A DNA stretch of 32,289 nucleotides, taken from the NCBI RefSeq assembly GCF_030056705.1, contig NZ_JASHIC010000048.1, positions 1-32,289 of the forward strand, written 5' to 3'. Below, one piece after another: positions 23,444 through 32,227 of this stretch. The notes beneath the pieces are model-generated. The model was not told the DNA's origin, made no database searches, and saw only the letters and a list, made by a program, of their open reading frames with translations. The stretch is from Flectobacillus longus. GTDB lineage: Bacteria; Bacteroidota; Bacteroidia; Cytophagales; Spirosomataceae. Position numbers and translations under genes: made by a program. Within the stretch, counting starts at the first letter, position 1, and each line of letters begins with the position of its first letter.

Positions 23444-24751
23444 ATGAAAAAATATTTCAATAAAATATCAATTTTGGGTTTAGCCCTGACCTTAGGACTC
23501 GCTGGTTGTCAGAGTGAATATCTCAATCCAAGTTCAGCTAGTGAAACACAAGTAGTAAACGACCCAAATGGCTTGATTGCCTTGTGTAATGGCTTACAGT
23601 ATCGTTTTACGGTGTCTCGCACCAGCCCTATTTACGCTTCGGTTACGGCAGCAGGTTTGACCACAAAATCGCTTACAGTACTCAATGCTGGTAATGCCGA
23701 TGAAGATTTCTTACAAAAAGGCGGTGCCAATGTTACCGAAACCAATGGTGTTGTCAAAAACCTTTGGGAACAATCCAATCTGGTAAAAGCTAACGCTGAT
23801 TTGATTTTGAACAATGTATCAAAAGTAAATGACCCTGCTTTGAAGGCCTATATCACGGCACACGCTTCGATTTTCAAGGCTATTTCTTTAGGTACATTGG
23901 CTCAATTCTTTGAAAAAGCACCAGTAAAAGTTTCTGAAAATGCAGCATTTAATACTCGTCAGGAGGTTTTACAAGAAGCTGTAACACTCTTAGAATCAGC
24001 AGCGAGTGCTGTGGCTACAACTACCGCTCCTACAACTTTCACTAACAGAATTGTTGGAGGAATCGACTATGTAAATACGGCTTATGCCTTGGCTTCAAGA
24101 TATTATTTAATGTTGGGCAACAATGACAAAGCAATCGAACTTGCCAATAAAGTAGACCTTACCAAAAAGTCAGAATACAAGTTTGATGACCAAAGTCGTA
24201 ACCCTATTTTCGAAACTGCTTTGAGTAATATCAACGTGTATCAGCCATTGGATTTGAATATGGGTTTGCCTGCAAGTTTGGCACCTAACACAGCCGACAA
24301 ACGTATTGACTTTTACTTCAGTTCACGCACTCCAGTACAAGGAGTCTATCGTGGAAAAGGATTTTTTACAGCCAATACTGTCTCGATACCAGTGTATTTA
24401 CCAGGTGAAATAAGCTTAATCAAAGCAGAAGCTTATGCTAGAAAAAATGACTTGACCAATGCTGTGGTTGAGTTAAACAAAGTATTGACCAAAACCACTG
24501 ACGTTTGGGGACTTGGTGCTGGCTTAACGGCGTATTCGGGTGCCAATACACAAGATGCAGTTTTGACAGAAATTTATAGAAATCGTCGTATCGAATTATA
24601 TATGTCTGGCTTGGATTTGGAAGATTCAAGAAGATTTGCTCGTCCAGGATTTGACAAAGGTACTAGTGCTGAGCGCTCTCGTAACTATTATCCATATCCA
24701 AATACCGAACGTTTGAATAACCCATCAACTCCTAGCAATCCAGACAATTAA
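23444..24751 (+). CDS. RagB/SusD-family surface lipoprotein (pair 1)
   Basis: A 435-residue SusD-type protein. Lipobox Leu-Ala-Gly-Cys gives lipid Cys22, followed by QSEYLNPSS, the usual start of mature SusD proteins. The N-terminal helical part has WEQSNLVKANADLILNNV, and the C-terminal RagB part contains GEISLIKAEAYARKNDLTNAVVELNKV and IYRNRRIELYMSGLDLEDSRRF. The latter is the strongly conserved SusD C-terminal motif. The ATG at 23444 begins the signal peptide; the TTG at 23378 adds 22 unrelated residues. It forms the lid on the upstream SusC and binds the incoming ligand at the cell surface. The tail is rich in Pro, Asn and Ser. A hairpin follows the stop. Confidence 0.93.
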   Translation: MKKYFNKISILGLALTLGLAGCQSEYLNPSSASETQVVNDPNGLIALCNGLQYRFTVSRTSPIYASVTAAGLTTKSLTVLNAGNADEDFLQKGGANVTETNGVVKNLWEQSNLVKANADLILNNVSKVNDPALKAYITAHASIFKAISLGTLAQFFEKAPVKVSENAAFNTRQEVLQEAVTLLESAASAVATTTAPTTFTNRIVGGIDYVNTAYALASRYYLMLGNNDKAIELANKVDLTKKSEYKFDDQSRNPIFETALSNINVYQPLDLNMGLPASLAPNTADKRIDFYFSSRTPVQGVYRGKGFFTANTVSIPVYLPGEISLIKAEAYARKNDLTNAVVELNKVLTKTTDVWGLGAGLTAYSGANTQDAVLTEIYRNRRIELYMSGLDLEDSRRFARPGFDKGTSAERSRNYYPYPNTERLNNPSTPSNPDN

Positions 24752-24784
24752 CCCATTTTACCTTTAATCAACATAACTAAATAA

Positions 24785-24830
24785 CAAAACAGAAACGGGT
24801 AGGTATCTTCTTACCCTTTTCTCTGTTTTG
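24785..24830 (+). terminator. Imperfect hairpin after SusC/SusD pair 1
   Basis: CAAAACAGAAACGGGTA (24785-24801) faces TACCCTTTTCTCTGTTTTG (24812-24830). The stem has an internal mismatch and two extra bases on the 3' side. T-rich sequence is in the 3' arm but no tract follows. It probably ends or weakens transcription from pair 1. Confidence 0.4.
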
Positions 24831-24865
24831 AATGAAAAAGACCTGAGATATATCACATTGAATTA

Positions 24866-24959
24866 CGAATGTTAAGTTTGAGTGAATATTGTAATTTTTA
24901 TTTGTTTATAAACAAATCATTCTAAACGCTATCATTACCAACATTCGGTGTACTCAAAC
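24866..24959. other. Crossed inverted repeats (possible pseudoknot)
   Basis: CGAATGTT (24866-24873) is complementary to AACATTCG (24940-24947), and GTTTGAGT (24876-24883) to ACTCAAAC (24952-24959). The order is 1-2-1'-2', which in RNA is a pseudoknot, not nested stems. Between the arms lies the perfect 18-bp palindrome ATTTGTTTATAAACAAAT (24900-24917). Confidence 0.45.
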
Positions 24960-25157
24960 CTATGGATGTATTCATTTTTAAGTAAAAGAATTGTTAGTTT
25001 TATTTTAGTCTTATCACAAGCACTTAATCAACTGACTTTAAGCACTTTCAGATAGACAACATACAATTGAATAACATTTTACTTACCTCTATTTAACTGA
25101 TTATACACCACCTTCGGTTTGTCTTTTCTATTCTTGTTTCATTTCTCTAATTAGTAG

Positions 25158-25187
25158 TTTCTAGTGACTTTCTCAGCGCACTAGAAA
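25158..25187. other. 9-bp hairpin upstream of the second susC
   Basis: TTTCTAGTG (25158-25166) and CACTAGAAA (25179-25187) are exact inverted repeats around a 12-base loop, about 75 bases before the susC start codon. It could be an operator dyad or a leader hairpin. Confidence 0.45.
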
Positions 25188-25260
25188 AGTACTGTCATTC
25201 CGTTTTTTCACATAAACCATACACAATGTCTTTTCAAATCAACAACAACCAATTTTATTT

Positions 25261-28200
25261 ATGAAACAAATATTACTCAACAAACTCACATGGCTTCTCT
25301 TTTGCGTCGTAATAGGCACTTCGCAATTGAGTTATGGCCAAGACAGACAGGTAACAGGAAAAGTTACTAATGCCGAAGATAATGCTGGTTTGGCAGGTGT
25401 AAGCATTAGCATCAAAGGAACATCTAAGGGAGCAACTACAAGCGAAGACGGTACATTTAAGATTTCTGTGACGGACAATACCATTTTGGTTTTTAGTTTT
25501 TTAGGTTTCGAAAAACAGGAAATTAAGGTAGGAAAACAATCAAAAATTGATGTATCCTTAAAATCTATGACCTCTGCACTTGACGAGGTAGTTGTAACAG
25601 CGCTAGGAATTAAGCAAGAAAAAAGAGCTTTAGGGTACTCGGTACAAGATGTAAAAGGTGAGGAAATTTCGAACACTGGTCGCAGTAACTTCCTAATGGC
25701 GATGCAAGGTCGTGTGGCAGGTCTTACAATGACGCCAACGACTGGCCTACCAGGGGCATCGGCACAAGTACAACTTCGTGGTGCTACGTCTATTGGTGGT
25801 AGCAACTCCCCTTTGTACGTAATTGACGGTTTGCCTGTAAGTAACAATACTTTCTCGCAAGGTGGCTTGGTATCTGATGGACCAAACCGTGCCAATGACT
25901 ACATGAACCGTATTGCAGATATTAACCCAAATGATATTGAGAGCATTACCGTTCTGAAAGGTCTTGAAGCCGCAGCACTTTATGGCTCTGAAGGTTCGTC
26001 GGGGGTAATTATGATTACTACTAAAAAAGGCTCAAAAGGAGCAACAAGAGTAAATTACAGCAACTCTTTTGACTTTTCGAATATATATCGTTTTGTCGAA
26101 ACTCAGAAAGTATATGGTAGAGGTTCGTATGGTGTAATTGACCCAACAGCCACAGCCTATCGTGGACCAAAATACGCAGAAGGTACAAATACACAACTCT
26201 ATGATAACGTAGGTAATTTCTTCCAAACAGGAACTACGCAACGTCATAACTTGAGTGTTGAAGGTGGACAAAAAATCACTTATCGTTTCTCTGCTGCCTA
26301 CACTGACCAGTCAGGTGTTGTACCTACCACGGGTATGAAGCAGTTCCAAACCAAATTGACAGGTAGTGCCGAAATTGCTAAAGGTGTAACAGTAACAAAC
26401 TCATTTGCCCTAACCAATTCGGATATTACCAAAGCCTACAGAGGTGCAAACGGTATGTATTTAAGTGCTTTAGGCTGGCCTGCCAACGACGATATGAGCA
26501 ACTATCTCAACGTTGATGGTACAAGACGCCGTTTGGTTCCTGCCGACAACTCTGAATTAGATAACCCTTACTTTAGTTTATATAAAAACCAAAATAAGGA
26601 GAGAACCCTTCGCATGATTGAAAATATCTCTCTTTCGGCCGACATCAAGCCTTGGTTAAATGTAACTGGTCGCTTCGGTGTAGATACCTATACTACCTTC
26701 CTTAATTTATTGATTCATCCAGAATCGGGAAGTGGTTCGAGTGCAGTAGCTGCTGCCAATGGTATTGCAGCAAAAGGCTATATCGACAATGCGATTGATG
26801 TAGGTAGAATCTTTAACGGAAACTTTATTGCTACCGCTAAAAAGAAAATTGGTGACATTGACGGGTCTATTCTCGTGGGTACATCTTTCCAAGACGATAA
26901 ATCTGAAGTAAATGCGTCGTATGGTGAAAAACTCTATTTGCCAGAATTTAACAGTATCAACAATACCGATGTAACAACACAAAGAGGAAAAGTAACGATT
27001 CAGCAGAAACGTTTACAAAGTGTTTTTGCTAGCTTAGATTTGAACTACAAAGACATTCTTTACTTAAAAGCAACTGGCAGAAATGACTGGTCATCAGCTT
27101 TGTATGGTGCTACCAGATATGACTATTTCTATCCTTCAGTAAGTGCTAGTTTTGTCTTTACAGAATTGCCTGCTTTCAAAGATTTAGGATTCCTTTCGTT
27201 TGGTAAACTTCGTGCGTCTTATGCCCAAACAGGTAAAGACCCAGCTACTCCATACAAAATCAAGTCGACGCTTACACCACAAACTACAACAGATGGTGGT
27301 TTTGCTTATGGTTTCTACGGCGGTAACCCTAACTTAAAACCAGAAAGAGGTGTTGGTATGGAAGTAGGTGCTGAATTACGTTTCTTCAAAGGTCGTCTGA
27401 ATCTAGATGCAGCCTTCTATTCAAATGAACGTTCTGACCAAATCGTAACACAACGTTTGAGTTATGCCACAGGTTTTATCTTCGCTTTGTTGAATGGTGG
27501 TACATTCTCAAACAAGGGTGTTGAAGTACAACTATCAGGTTCTCCTGTAAAAACCTCTAACTTCTCTTGGGATGTCAATGTCAACTTCTCGAAGTTTACA
27601 ACAGATGTAAAAAATCTTCCTGCCGACGTAGCCGAATATTACAATTCGGATACATGGTTGTACAACAATGCTCGTGCGAGTGCTTTTGTAGGAGATTTGT
27701 CGAAATACTTCCCTACAGTAGATAATCTAAGCTATTATCAGCAATGGGCTGGTTCGGCAACAGCAATTGGCGGATATAGCTATTTGCGTAATAAGAGAGG
27801 TGATATTTTGATTAACCCAGCTACAGGTTTACCTATCAAAAATACCAACTTCTTACCGATTGGTGACCGTAATCCAGACTTCTCAATTGGTTTAAGAAAC
27901 TCATTTACTTATAAGTCTATCAACTTGTCATTCTTGTTGGATATTCGTAAAGGTGGAGATGTATTTAACGGTAATGCGATGTGGTTGTACGAGCGTGGTT
28001 TGAGTACCAAAACACTTGACCGCAACACGCCAATTATCTACAAAGGCGTATTAAGAGATGGTTACGAAAATACAGATAATCCAACGCCAAACACTGTTCA
28101 AATTACACCAAGCACTAGTACCAACCAAGCCTTCTACAGTTCATTGGCTGAATCAGATTTTGTTGAACACAGTATCAACTGGCTTCGTATGCGTGATGTA

Positions 28201-28431
28201 AGCTTGTCTTATTCACTTCCATCAAAAGTTTTGGCTAATGTGAAATGGGTTAAAAACGCCTCTATTTTCGTTCGTGGCACTGAATTATTCTTGATTACCA
28301 ATTACACAGGTGCCGACCCAAGTGTAAACGGTACTACTGCCACTTCGTTGGGTGTTGGTGCTGCTGGTATCGACTTTGGTACAGTTTCTTTGCCTCGCAC
28401 ATTCAGTACTGGTATCAACGTAACGTTCTAA
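25261..28431 (+). CDS. SusC/RagA-family TonB-linked outer-membrane protein (pair 2)
   Basis: A 1056-residue SusC-type receptor, clearly different in sequence from the first one. A signal peptide (about 1-26, ending LSYGQ) is followed by a regulatory-like domain (about 29-104), the TonB-box region ALDEVVVTALGIKQEKRALG and a plug with MQGRVAGLTMTPTTGLPGAS, SPLYVIDGLPVS and DIESITVLKGLEAAALYGSE. The barrel ends with a terminal Phe (STGINVTF). The ALGIKQEKRALGYSVQ stretch is typical of SusC proteins that pair with SusD-like_2 lipoproteins. The partner SusD gene starts 46 bases downstream. The ligand cannot be deduced: no enzymes for polymer breakdown are adjacent. Confidence 0.95.
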   Translation: MKQILLNKLTWLLFCVVIGTSQLSYGQDRQVTGKVTNAEDNAGLAGVSISIKGTSKGATTSEDGTFKISVTDNTILVFSFLGFEKQEIKVGKQSKIDVSLKSMTSALDEVVVTALGIKQEKRALGYSVQDVKGEEISNTGRSNFLMAMQGRVAGLTMTPTTGLPGASAQVQLRGATSIGGSNSPLYVIDGLPVSNNTFSQGGLVSDGPNRANDYMNRIADINPNDIESITVLKGLEAAALYGSEGSSGVIMITTKKGSKGATRVNYSNSFDFSNIYRFVETQKVYGRGSYGVIDPTATAYRGPKYAEGTNTQLYDNVGNFFQTGTTQRHNLSVEGGQKITYRFSAAYTDQSGVVPTTGMKQFQTKLTGSAEIAKGVTVTNSFALTNSDITKAYRGANGMYLSALGWPANDDMSNYLNVDGTRRRLVPADNSELDNPYFSLYKNQNKERTLRMIENISLSADIKPWLNVTGRFGVDTYTTFLNLLIHPESGSGSSAVAAANGIAAKGYIDNAIDVGRIFNGNFIATAKKKIGDIDGSILVGTSFQDDKSEVNASYGEKLYLPEFNSINNTDVTTQRGKVTIQQKRLQSVFASLDLNYKDILYLKATGRNDWSSALYGATRYDYFYPSVSASFVFTELPAFKDLGFLSFGKLRASYAQTGKDPATPYKIKSTLTPQTTTDGGFAYGFYGGNPNLKPERGVGMEVGAELRFFKGRLNLDAAFYSNERSDQIVTQRLSYATGFIFALLNGGTFSNKGVEVQLSGSPVKTSNFSWDVNVNFSKFTTDVKNLPADVAEYYNSDTWLYNNARASAFVGDLSKYFPTVDNLSYYQQWAGSATAIGGYSYLRNKRGDILINPATGLPIKNTNFLPIGDRNPDFSIGLRNSFTYKSINLSFLLDIRKGGDVFNGNAMWLYERGLSTKTLDRNTPIIYKGVLRDGYENTDNPTPNTVQITPSTSTNQAFYSSLAESDFVEHSINWLRMRDVSLSYSLPSKVLANVKWVKNASIFVRGTELFLITNYTGADPSVNGTTATSLGVGAAGIDFGTVSLPRTFSTGINVTF

Positions 28432-28477
28432 TTGAAATCTGTTTTTATTTAAAATTCAGTTAAAACAAAAGAAAGAC

Positions 28478-30007
28478 ATGAAAAAAGTATCATCCTATAT
28501 ATTTCTTGCAGCTACAGCACTTATGATGAGTAGTTGCCAAGATTATCTCAATATCAACGAAGACCCAAGCAACCCACAAGTTGCAGAAGGTTATGCACTC
28601 CTCCCTCCTATTGTATCTCAAATGGTTCGTGGCGAACAATTTGATGGTCGTTATGCAGGTCAATACTCACAGGTTTGGGCTTCTTCAGCCGCAGCGAATA
28701 CATGGGATTTACATAGCTACGCATCTGGTTCAGATGCTGGCGGTGAAAAATGGCGTTCTCATTACTGGTCTATTGGTCAAAATATTGATTTGATTGTTGC
28801 AGATGGTGTAGCCAAGCAAAAATGGGATTACGTTGGAGCCGCCAAAGCAATTCGTGCATGGTCGTGGCAAAGTACTACCGACTGGCATTGCGAAATGGTA
28901 TTGAAACAAGCCTTTGAACCTAACCGTTATGTTTTCGATTATGATTCTCAGGATTTGATTTATGAAGAAGTTCGTCGCTTGAGTCAAGAAGCACTAGATA
29001 ATCTCAATAAAACTGGCGATGGCGTAGGTTCATTAGTAAGAGGCGATAAAGTATATGGTGGTAATGTGGACAAATGGAAAAAGTTTGTATATGCTAACTT
29101 AGCTCGTAACGCCAACCACATCAGTAACAAAAGCTCATACAATCCAGATAAGGTTATCGAATATTGTGACAAAGCTATGTCGTCCAATGCCGACAACTTT
29201 ATGGTGCCTCACCGTGGTTCGAGTACGGCTGATGCCAACTTCTTTGGACCACTTCGTGATAACATGCAATCGTACCGTCAAACAGACTTTAGTATCAGTT
29301 TATTGGATGGTCGTGTTTTCAATGGTGTGGTTGACCCACGCTTACCATTGATGTTTACCGCTTGTGTTGATGGAGTGTATAGAGGCGTAACGCCTGGTAG
29401 TGTTGACCCTAATGCTACGCCAGTCGACAACCCTAAGCGTGTTCCTATTCTTTGGGGAGTCGCTCCTTCGGCATTGGTAGGTAAATCACCAGTCGATGTA
29501 ACCAAAGGAAAGTATATCTACAAAGACGATGCGGCTTTCCCTATCATTACTTATGCAGAAATTCAGTTTATCAAAGCTGAAGCAGCATTTAAGAAAGGTG
29601 ACAAAACTACAGCTTTGGCTGCCTATAAAAATGCTATCTCGGCTCACATGGATTTTGTGGGTGTATCTGCAACAGATAAAGCTACTTTCTTAGCCAGTAA
29701 AGCCGTTAAACAAACAGGTGCGGATTTGACGCTTAGTGATATTATGTGCCAAAAATTCATCGCCTTATATGCGCACGGAAACGTAGAAACTTGGGTAGAC
29801 TTGCGTAGATATAAATATGACGCTAATATATACACAGGATTTGCACTGCCTAGAACATTGGCTACCGACAACAACGGTAAGCCCGCTCAGCGAGTTCGTC
29901 CGCGTTACAACTCAGAATATGTATGGAACAGAGCGTCCTTGGACAAATTAGGTGGAAACAACCCTGATTATCACACGTATGAGCAGTGGTTTACCAAAAC
30001 CGAATAA
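28478..30007 (+). CDS. SusD-like_2 family nutrient-binding lipoprotein (pair 2)
   Basis: A 509-residue outer-membrane lipoprotein: lipobox Met-Ser-Ser-Cys (Cys20) then QDYLNINEDPSNP, the hallmark start of SusD-like_2 proteins (as opposed to classical RagB/SusD). Helical TPR-like regions carry WDYVGAAKAIRAWSWQSTTDWHCEMV and ITYAEIQFIKAEAAFKKGDKTTALAAY (shown here as landmarks). The late segment ALYAHGNVETWVDLRRY is typical. The end PDYHTYEQWF is also a family feature. It caps the SusC barrel encoded just before it. Because its family differs from the SusD of pair 1, the two pairs probably take up different ligands. Confidence 0.93.
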   Translation: MKKVSSYIFLAATALMMSSCQDYLNINEDPSNPQVAEGYALLPPIVSQMVRGEQFDGRYAGQYSQVWASSAAANTWDLHSYASGSDAGGEKWRSHYWSIGQNIDLIVADGVAKQKWDYVGAAKAIRAWSWQSTTDWHCEMVLKQAFEPNRYVFDYDSQDLIYEEVRRLSQEALDNLNKTGDGVGSLVRGDKVYGGNVDKWKKFVYANLARNANHISNKSSYNPDKVIEYCDKAMSSNADNFMVPHRGSSTADANFFGPLRDNMQSYRQTDFSISLLDGRVFNGVVDPRLPLMFTACVDGVYRGVTPGSVDPNATPVDNPKRVPILWGVAPSALVGKSPVDVTKGKYIYKDDAAFPIITYAEIQFIKAEAAFKKGDKTTALAAYKNAISAHMDFVGVSATDKATFLASKAVKQTGADLTLSDIMCQKFIALYAHGNVETWVDLRRYKYDANIYTGFALPRTLATDNNGKPAQRVRPRYNSEYVWNRASLDKLGGNNPDYHTYEQWFTKTE

Positions 30008-30057
30008 AAGAAAAGTTATGTGATATAGGCTGTAAATATTTTATTAATGAACAGCAT

Positions 30058-30105
30058 TTTTGTCTTTACAAACGCCTTATAATTAAGGTGTTTGTAAAGA
30101 CAAAA
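30058..30105. other. 22-bp hairpin between susD and DUF4397 genes
   Basis: TTTTGTCTTTACAAACGCC continues to 30079 and pairs with 30084-30105 over a 4-base loop (TAAT), with a single G-T type mismatch. It is as stable as a terminator, but the 3' arm ends in AAAA and no U-run follows. It may end most transcripts after the SusC/SusD pair, or protect their 3' ends, while letting some reach the next gene. Confidence 0.7.
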
Positions 30106-30168
30106 CCCACTTACATTTCTGAATATTTTTTTAAAATAGAGAGTATTTGTCTCCTAAATTTTACAAAA

Positions 30169-30945
30169 ATGACTTATAAAAGATTTTTATCTATCATAAC
30201 CCTTACCGCTAGTGTCTTCGGACTAGCAGCCTGTGGTGAACAAGCCGATTCGTTTCAAAATATTCTTCCAGCAACAGGTAGTCACCTTAAATTTATTCAT
30301 GCAGCACCTGATGTTGCGGGGGTAGATATTTATTTGAACGATAAAAAGTTTTCAGGGGTGAATACAACGCCTCCTGCGGCACCAAATTTGCTAACTTACG
30401 GTAACGCCTATCCTCTTACAGCAGAATATGCGACTTATCCAGCAGGTGCAACTAAAGTGGGAGTGGTTATTCCTTCTTTGAACAATGCAGTGGGACTTAC
30501 AGCTAATGTAAACCTTGAAGATGGGAAGTATTATTCAGTGTTTGCGACAGGGGTTGCACCCAATTATTCGGCTGTTGCCTTAGAGGATAAATTCCCTGCT
30601 GCCAATGGTAAAAATATCTATGTGCGAGTGTTGAACTTAGTCTCCAACTCCACAACGATTGATTTTACAGTAAATGGTCAAACAATTGCGACGAATATTG
30701 CTTACAAAAATGCCGATAATACTTTTTACACAGTTCCTATCGATAACTTCTTATCTGGTACGATTACTGTACCATTTATTACAAAGGTTTCGGGAGGCGT
30801 AGCATTGGTAACTACAGCAACAGTCAATCAAACGTTGGTGGTTCCTGGCAAATGTTACACAGTATATGTAAGAGGAATGGTAACAACAGATGCAAAAAAT
30901 CCGACCAAATATGCACCCACAGCTAGTGTATTGGTCAATAGATAA
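30169..30945 (+). CDS. DUF4397-domain lipoprotein
   Basis: A 258-residue lipoprotein: lipobox Leu-Ala-Ala-Cys (Cys22) then GEQADS. The mature part begins with GSHLKFIHAAPDVAGVDIYLND, the diagnostic start of DUF4397, and continues as two beta-rich repeats; the second starts near NIYVRVLNLVSNSTTIDFTVNG. The ATG at 30169 starts the signal peptide; the frame stays open upstream to 29986, inside susD, but those codons cross the 30058-30105 hairpin and have no signal. DUF4397 proteins often accompany SusC/SusD operons or sit on bacterial surfaces, and their function is unresolved. It may be an accessory surface protein of pair 2. Confidence 0.85.
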   Translation: MTYKRFLSIITLTASVFGLAACGEQADSFQNILPATGSHLKFIHAAPDVAGVDIYLNDKKFSGVNTTPPAAPNLLTYGNAYPLTAEYATYPAGATKVGVVIPSLNNAVGLTANVNLEDGKYYSVFATGVAPNYSAVALEDKFPAANGKNIYVRVLNLVSNSTTIDFTVNGQTIATNIAYKNADNTFYTVPIDNFLSGTITVPFITKVSGGVALVTTATVNQTLVVPGKCYTVYVRGMVTTDAKNPTKYAPTASVLVNR

Positions 30946-31164
30946 GAATGAGTGCTGAATTGTGAGTGACGAGTTTTGAGTATAAACTTTTGATTATAAT
31001 CTTTTACCTCATCGAACTTGACTTTGAATGTAAAATATTGATAATTAAAAACTTATATTCACAACTCATAATTTAGCCTTGTTACTTAATAAATGGAGCG
31101 TGGAGGGTATTCGTCCTAAACGCTTTCTAAAAAACTTTTTAATTAAGACAGATGTGTACACTAG

Positions 31165-31195
31165 AAAGGGTGAGATGTATTTTCTCACCCTTTTT
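31165..31195. terminator. Terminator between convergent genes
   Basis: AAAGGGTGAGA (31165-31175) pairs with TCTCACCCTTT (31183-31193) over a 7-base loop and is followed by T residues on the plus strand, ending transcription from the DUF4397 gene. It touches the stop codon of the leftward gene at 31195, so it can also act for that transcript. The 220 bases before it carry only loose TGAGT-rich words. Confidence 0.75.
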
Positions 31196-32091
31196 CATTT
31201 AGGTAAAATCATCAGAATATTACTGACACTACGCTCTCCAAAATGGTCAAATAGTTTATTGTCAGAAGGAAAATTTACAACTCCATTATCAGGCTTATCT
31301 TTGATATACATCGTTGTCGAGCCTCCCCCATCAAGATTTATAGCAGATTTACATCCAAGGCTTTTTGTTAAAAAAGTTAACTCTTGCAAACTCATTCCCT
31401 GCGCCTCGGCGTTGCGACCATCAACTGTTATCAATAAAACCTCCTTGGTCTTGGTAATACAAGCACAAGTACGAGGATGTCGATTATTGGCAAAAGCATT
31501 ATTTTTCAAAGGTTCTTCTTTAGCATCAAATAACAATAAAGGTCCTGTTACCATGACATTTTCTTCAGCAAGTTTTTTCTCCCAAAATGGTAAGGTATCT
31601 CCTTTTACGATAGAAATCCTATTGTGATGAATTACAATCGCCGAACGACTATGGTCGGGCAACGCTTTACGAGAATTGTAGGTTGCAGTGTCCAACGTTT
31701 TTCCATCTATTTTGATTAGGTCAACAGCTCCACCTTTTTTAGTGTTAAAAAATCCCCCATTCACTGCTCCCAAGGCGTTGTTTGTAGCAGCTATCAAGCT
31801 TGTTTTGAGTAATTTTCTTGTTGTATCGGATTCTTTACAATGAATATCCGCAGAACCAAAAGCAAACTTTACGGATTTATTTCTAAGCTTTGTCCTTAAA
31901 ATATGAATACTTTGATTGGATTGAAATAGTTCTTTTTGATTAAAATGATAATACTGCCAAACAAGACCATTTCCCAGATTTTCAGTTTTCCAAATCGTAT
32001 TTTTTATGACGTCTGTATCCGTTTTTGATTGTGAATAACTCTCAAAAATTGAAATAAGGCAACAAGCTAATAGTAAAAGATATTTTTTCAT
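31195..32091 (-). CDS. Secreted phosphodiester glycosidase-family protein (NAGPA domain)
   Basis: A 298-residue exported protein with a signal peptide (about 1-20, ending SYSQ). An alternative lipobox Leu-Leu-Ala-Cys at Cys10 is possible but less likely, as the hydrophobic core continues beyond it. The NAGPA/DUF2233 domain spans about 65-295: NNALGAVNGGFFNTKKGG, RTCACITKTKEVLLITVDGR, and the conserved SAINLDGGGSTTMYIKD (Leu-Asp-Gly-Gly-Gly-Ser). The family includes the human uncovering enzyme, which removes N-acetylglucosamine from a phosphodiester, and bacterial sporulation and exopolysaccharide proteins. It converges on the SusC/SusD-DUF4397 genes; a role in processing a phosphodiester-linked sugar for them is speculation. 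Confidence 0.85.
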   Translation of the reverse strand: MKKYLLLLACCLISIFESYSQSKTDTDVIKNTIWKTENLGNGLVWQYYHFNQKELFQSNQSIHILRTKLRNKSVKFAFGSADIHCKESDTTRKLLKTSLIAATNNALGAVNGGFFNTKKGGAVDLIKIDGKTLDTATYNSRKALPDHSRSAIVIHHNRISIVKGDTLPFWEKKLAEENVMVTGPLLLFDAKEEPLKNNAFANNRHPRTCACITKTKEVLLITVDGRNAEAQGMSLQELTFLTKSLGCKSAINLDGGGSTTMYIKDKPDNGVVNFPSDNKLFDHFGERSVSNILMILPK

Positions 32092-32170
32092 ATTATTGAT
32101 AAAAGTTTAGTAAAAACAGAACAAAATACCCATAAATCAACAACCTTGTAGCCTTTACTGACTTGTTAAC

Positions 32171-32195
32171 TGTCTAGTCCTGAAAAAAGTTGACA
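32171..32195. other. Possible insertion-sequence end
   Basis: TGTCTAGTCCTGAAAAAAGT, continuing with TGACA, starts with TGT and looks like the terminal repeat of an IS3-type element by memory, but no transposase coding sequence is visible on either side within the window. It may be a solo end or chance. Confidence 0.2.
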
Positions 32196-32227
32196 AGGAT
32201 TAGATTATAAAATTTGATTAATATTAG

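Larger units (their letters stand above)
24831..25260. other. Long leader region before the second susC
   Basis: These 430 bases have no gene. They hold crossed inverted repeats and a palindrome (24866-24959), a repeated AAGCACTT word near 25020 and 25040, and a 9-bp hairpin at 25158-25187. No exact TAnnTTTG box was found; TATTCTTG near 25130 has one mismatch. Confidence 0.4.

Noticed and set aside
25332-25895. 187-residue antisense frame inside the second susC
   Set aside because: The SusC frame is fully supported by domains; the antisense product lacks any family signature.
31079-31627. 182-residue plus-strand frame opposite the NAGPA-domain gene
   Set aside because: It overlaps a well-supported secreted NAGPA-domain protein on the minus strand and has no recognisable domain.
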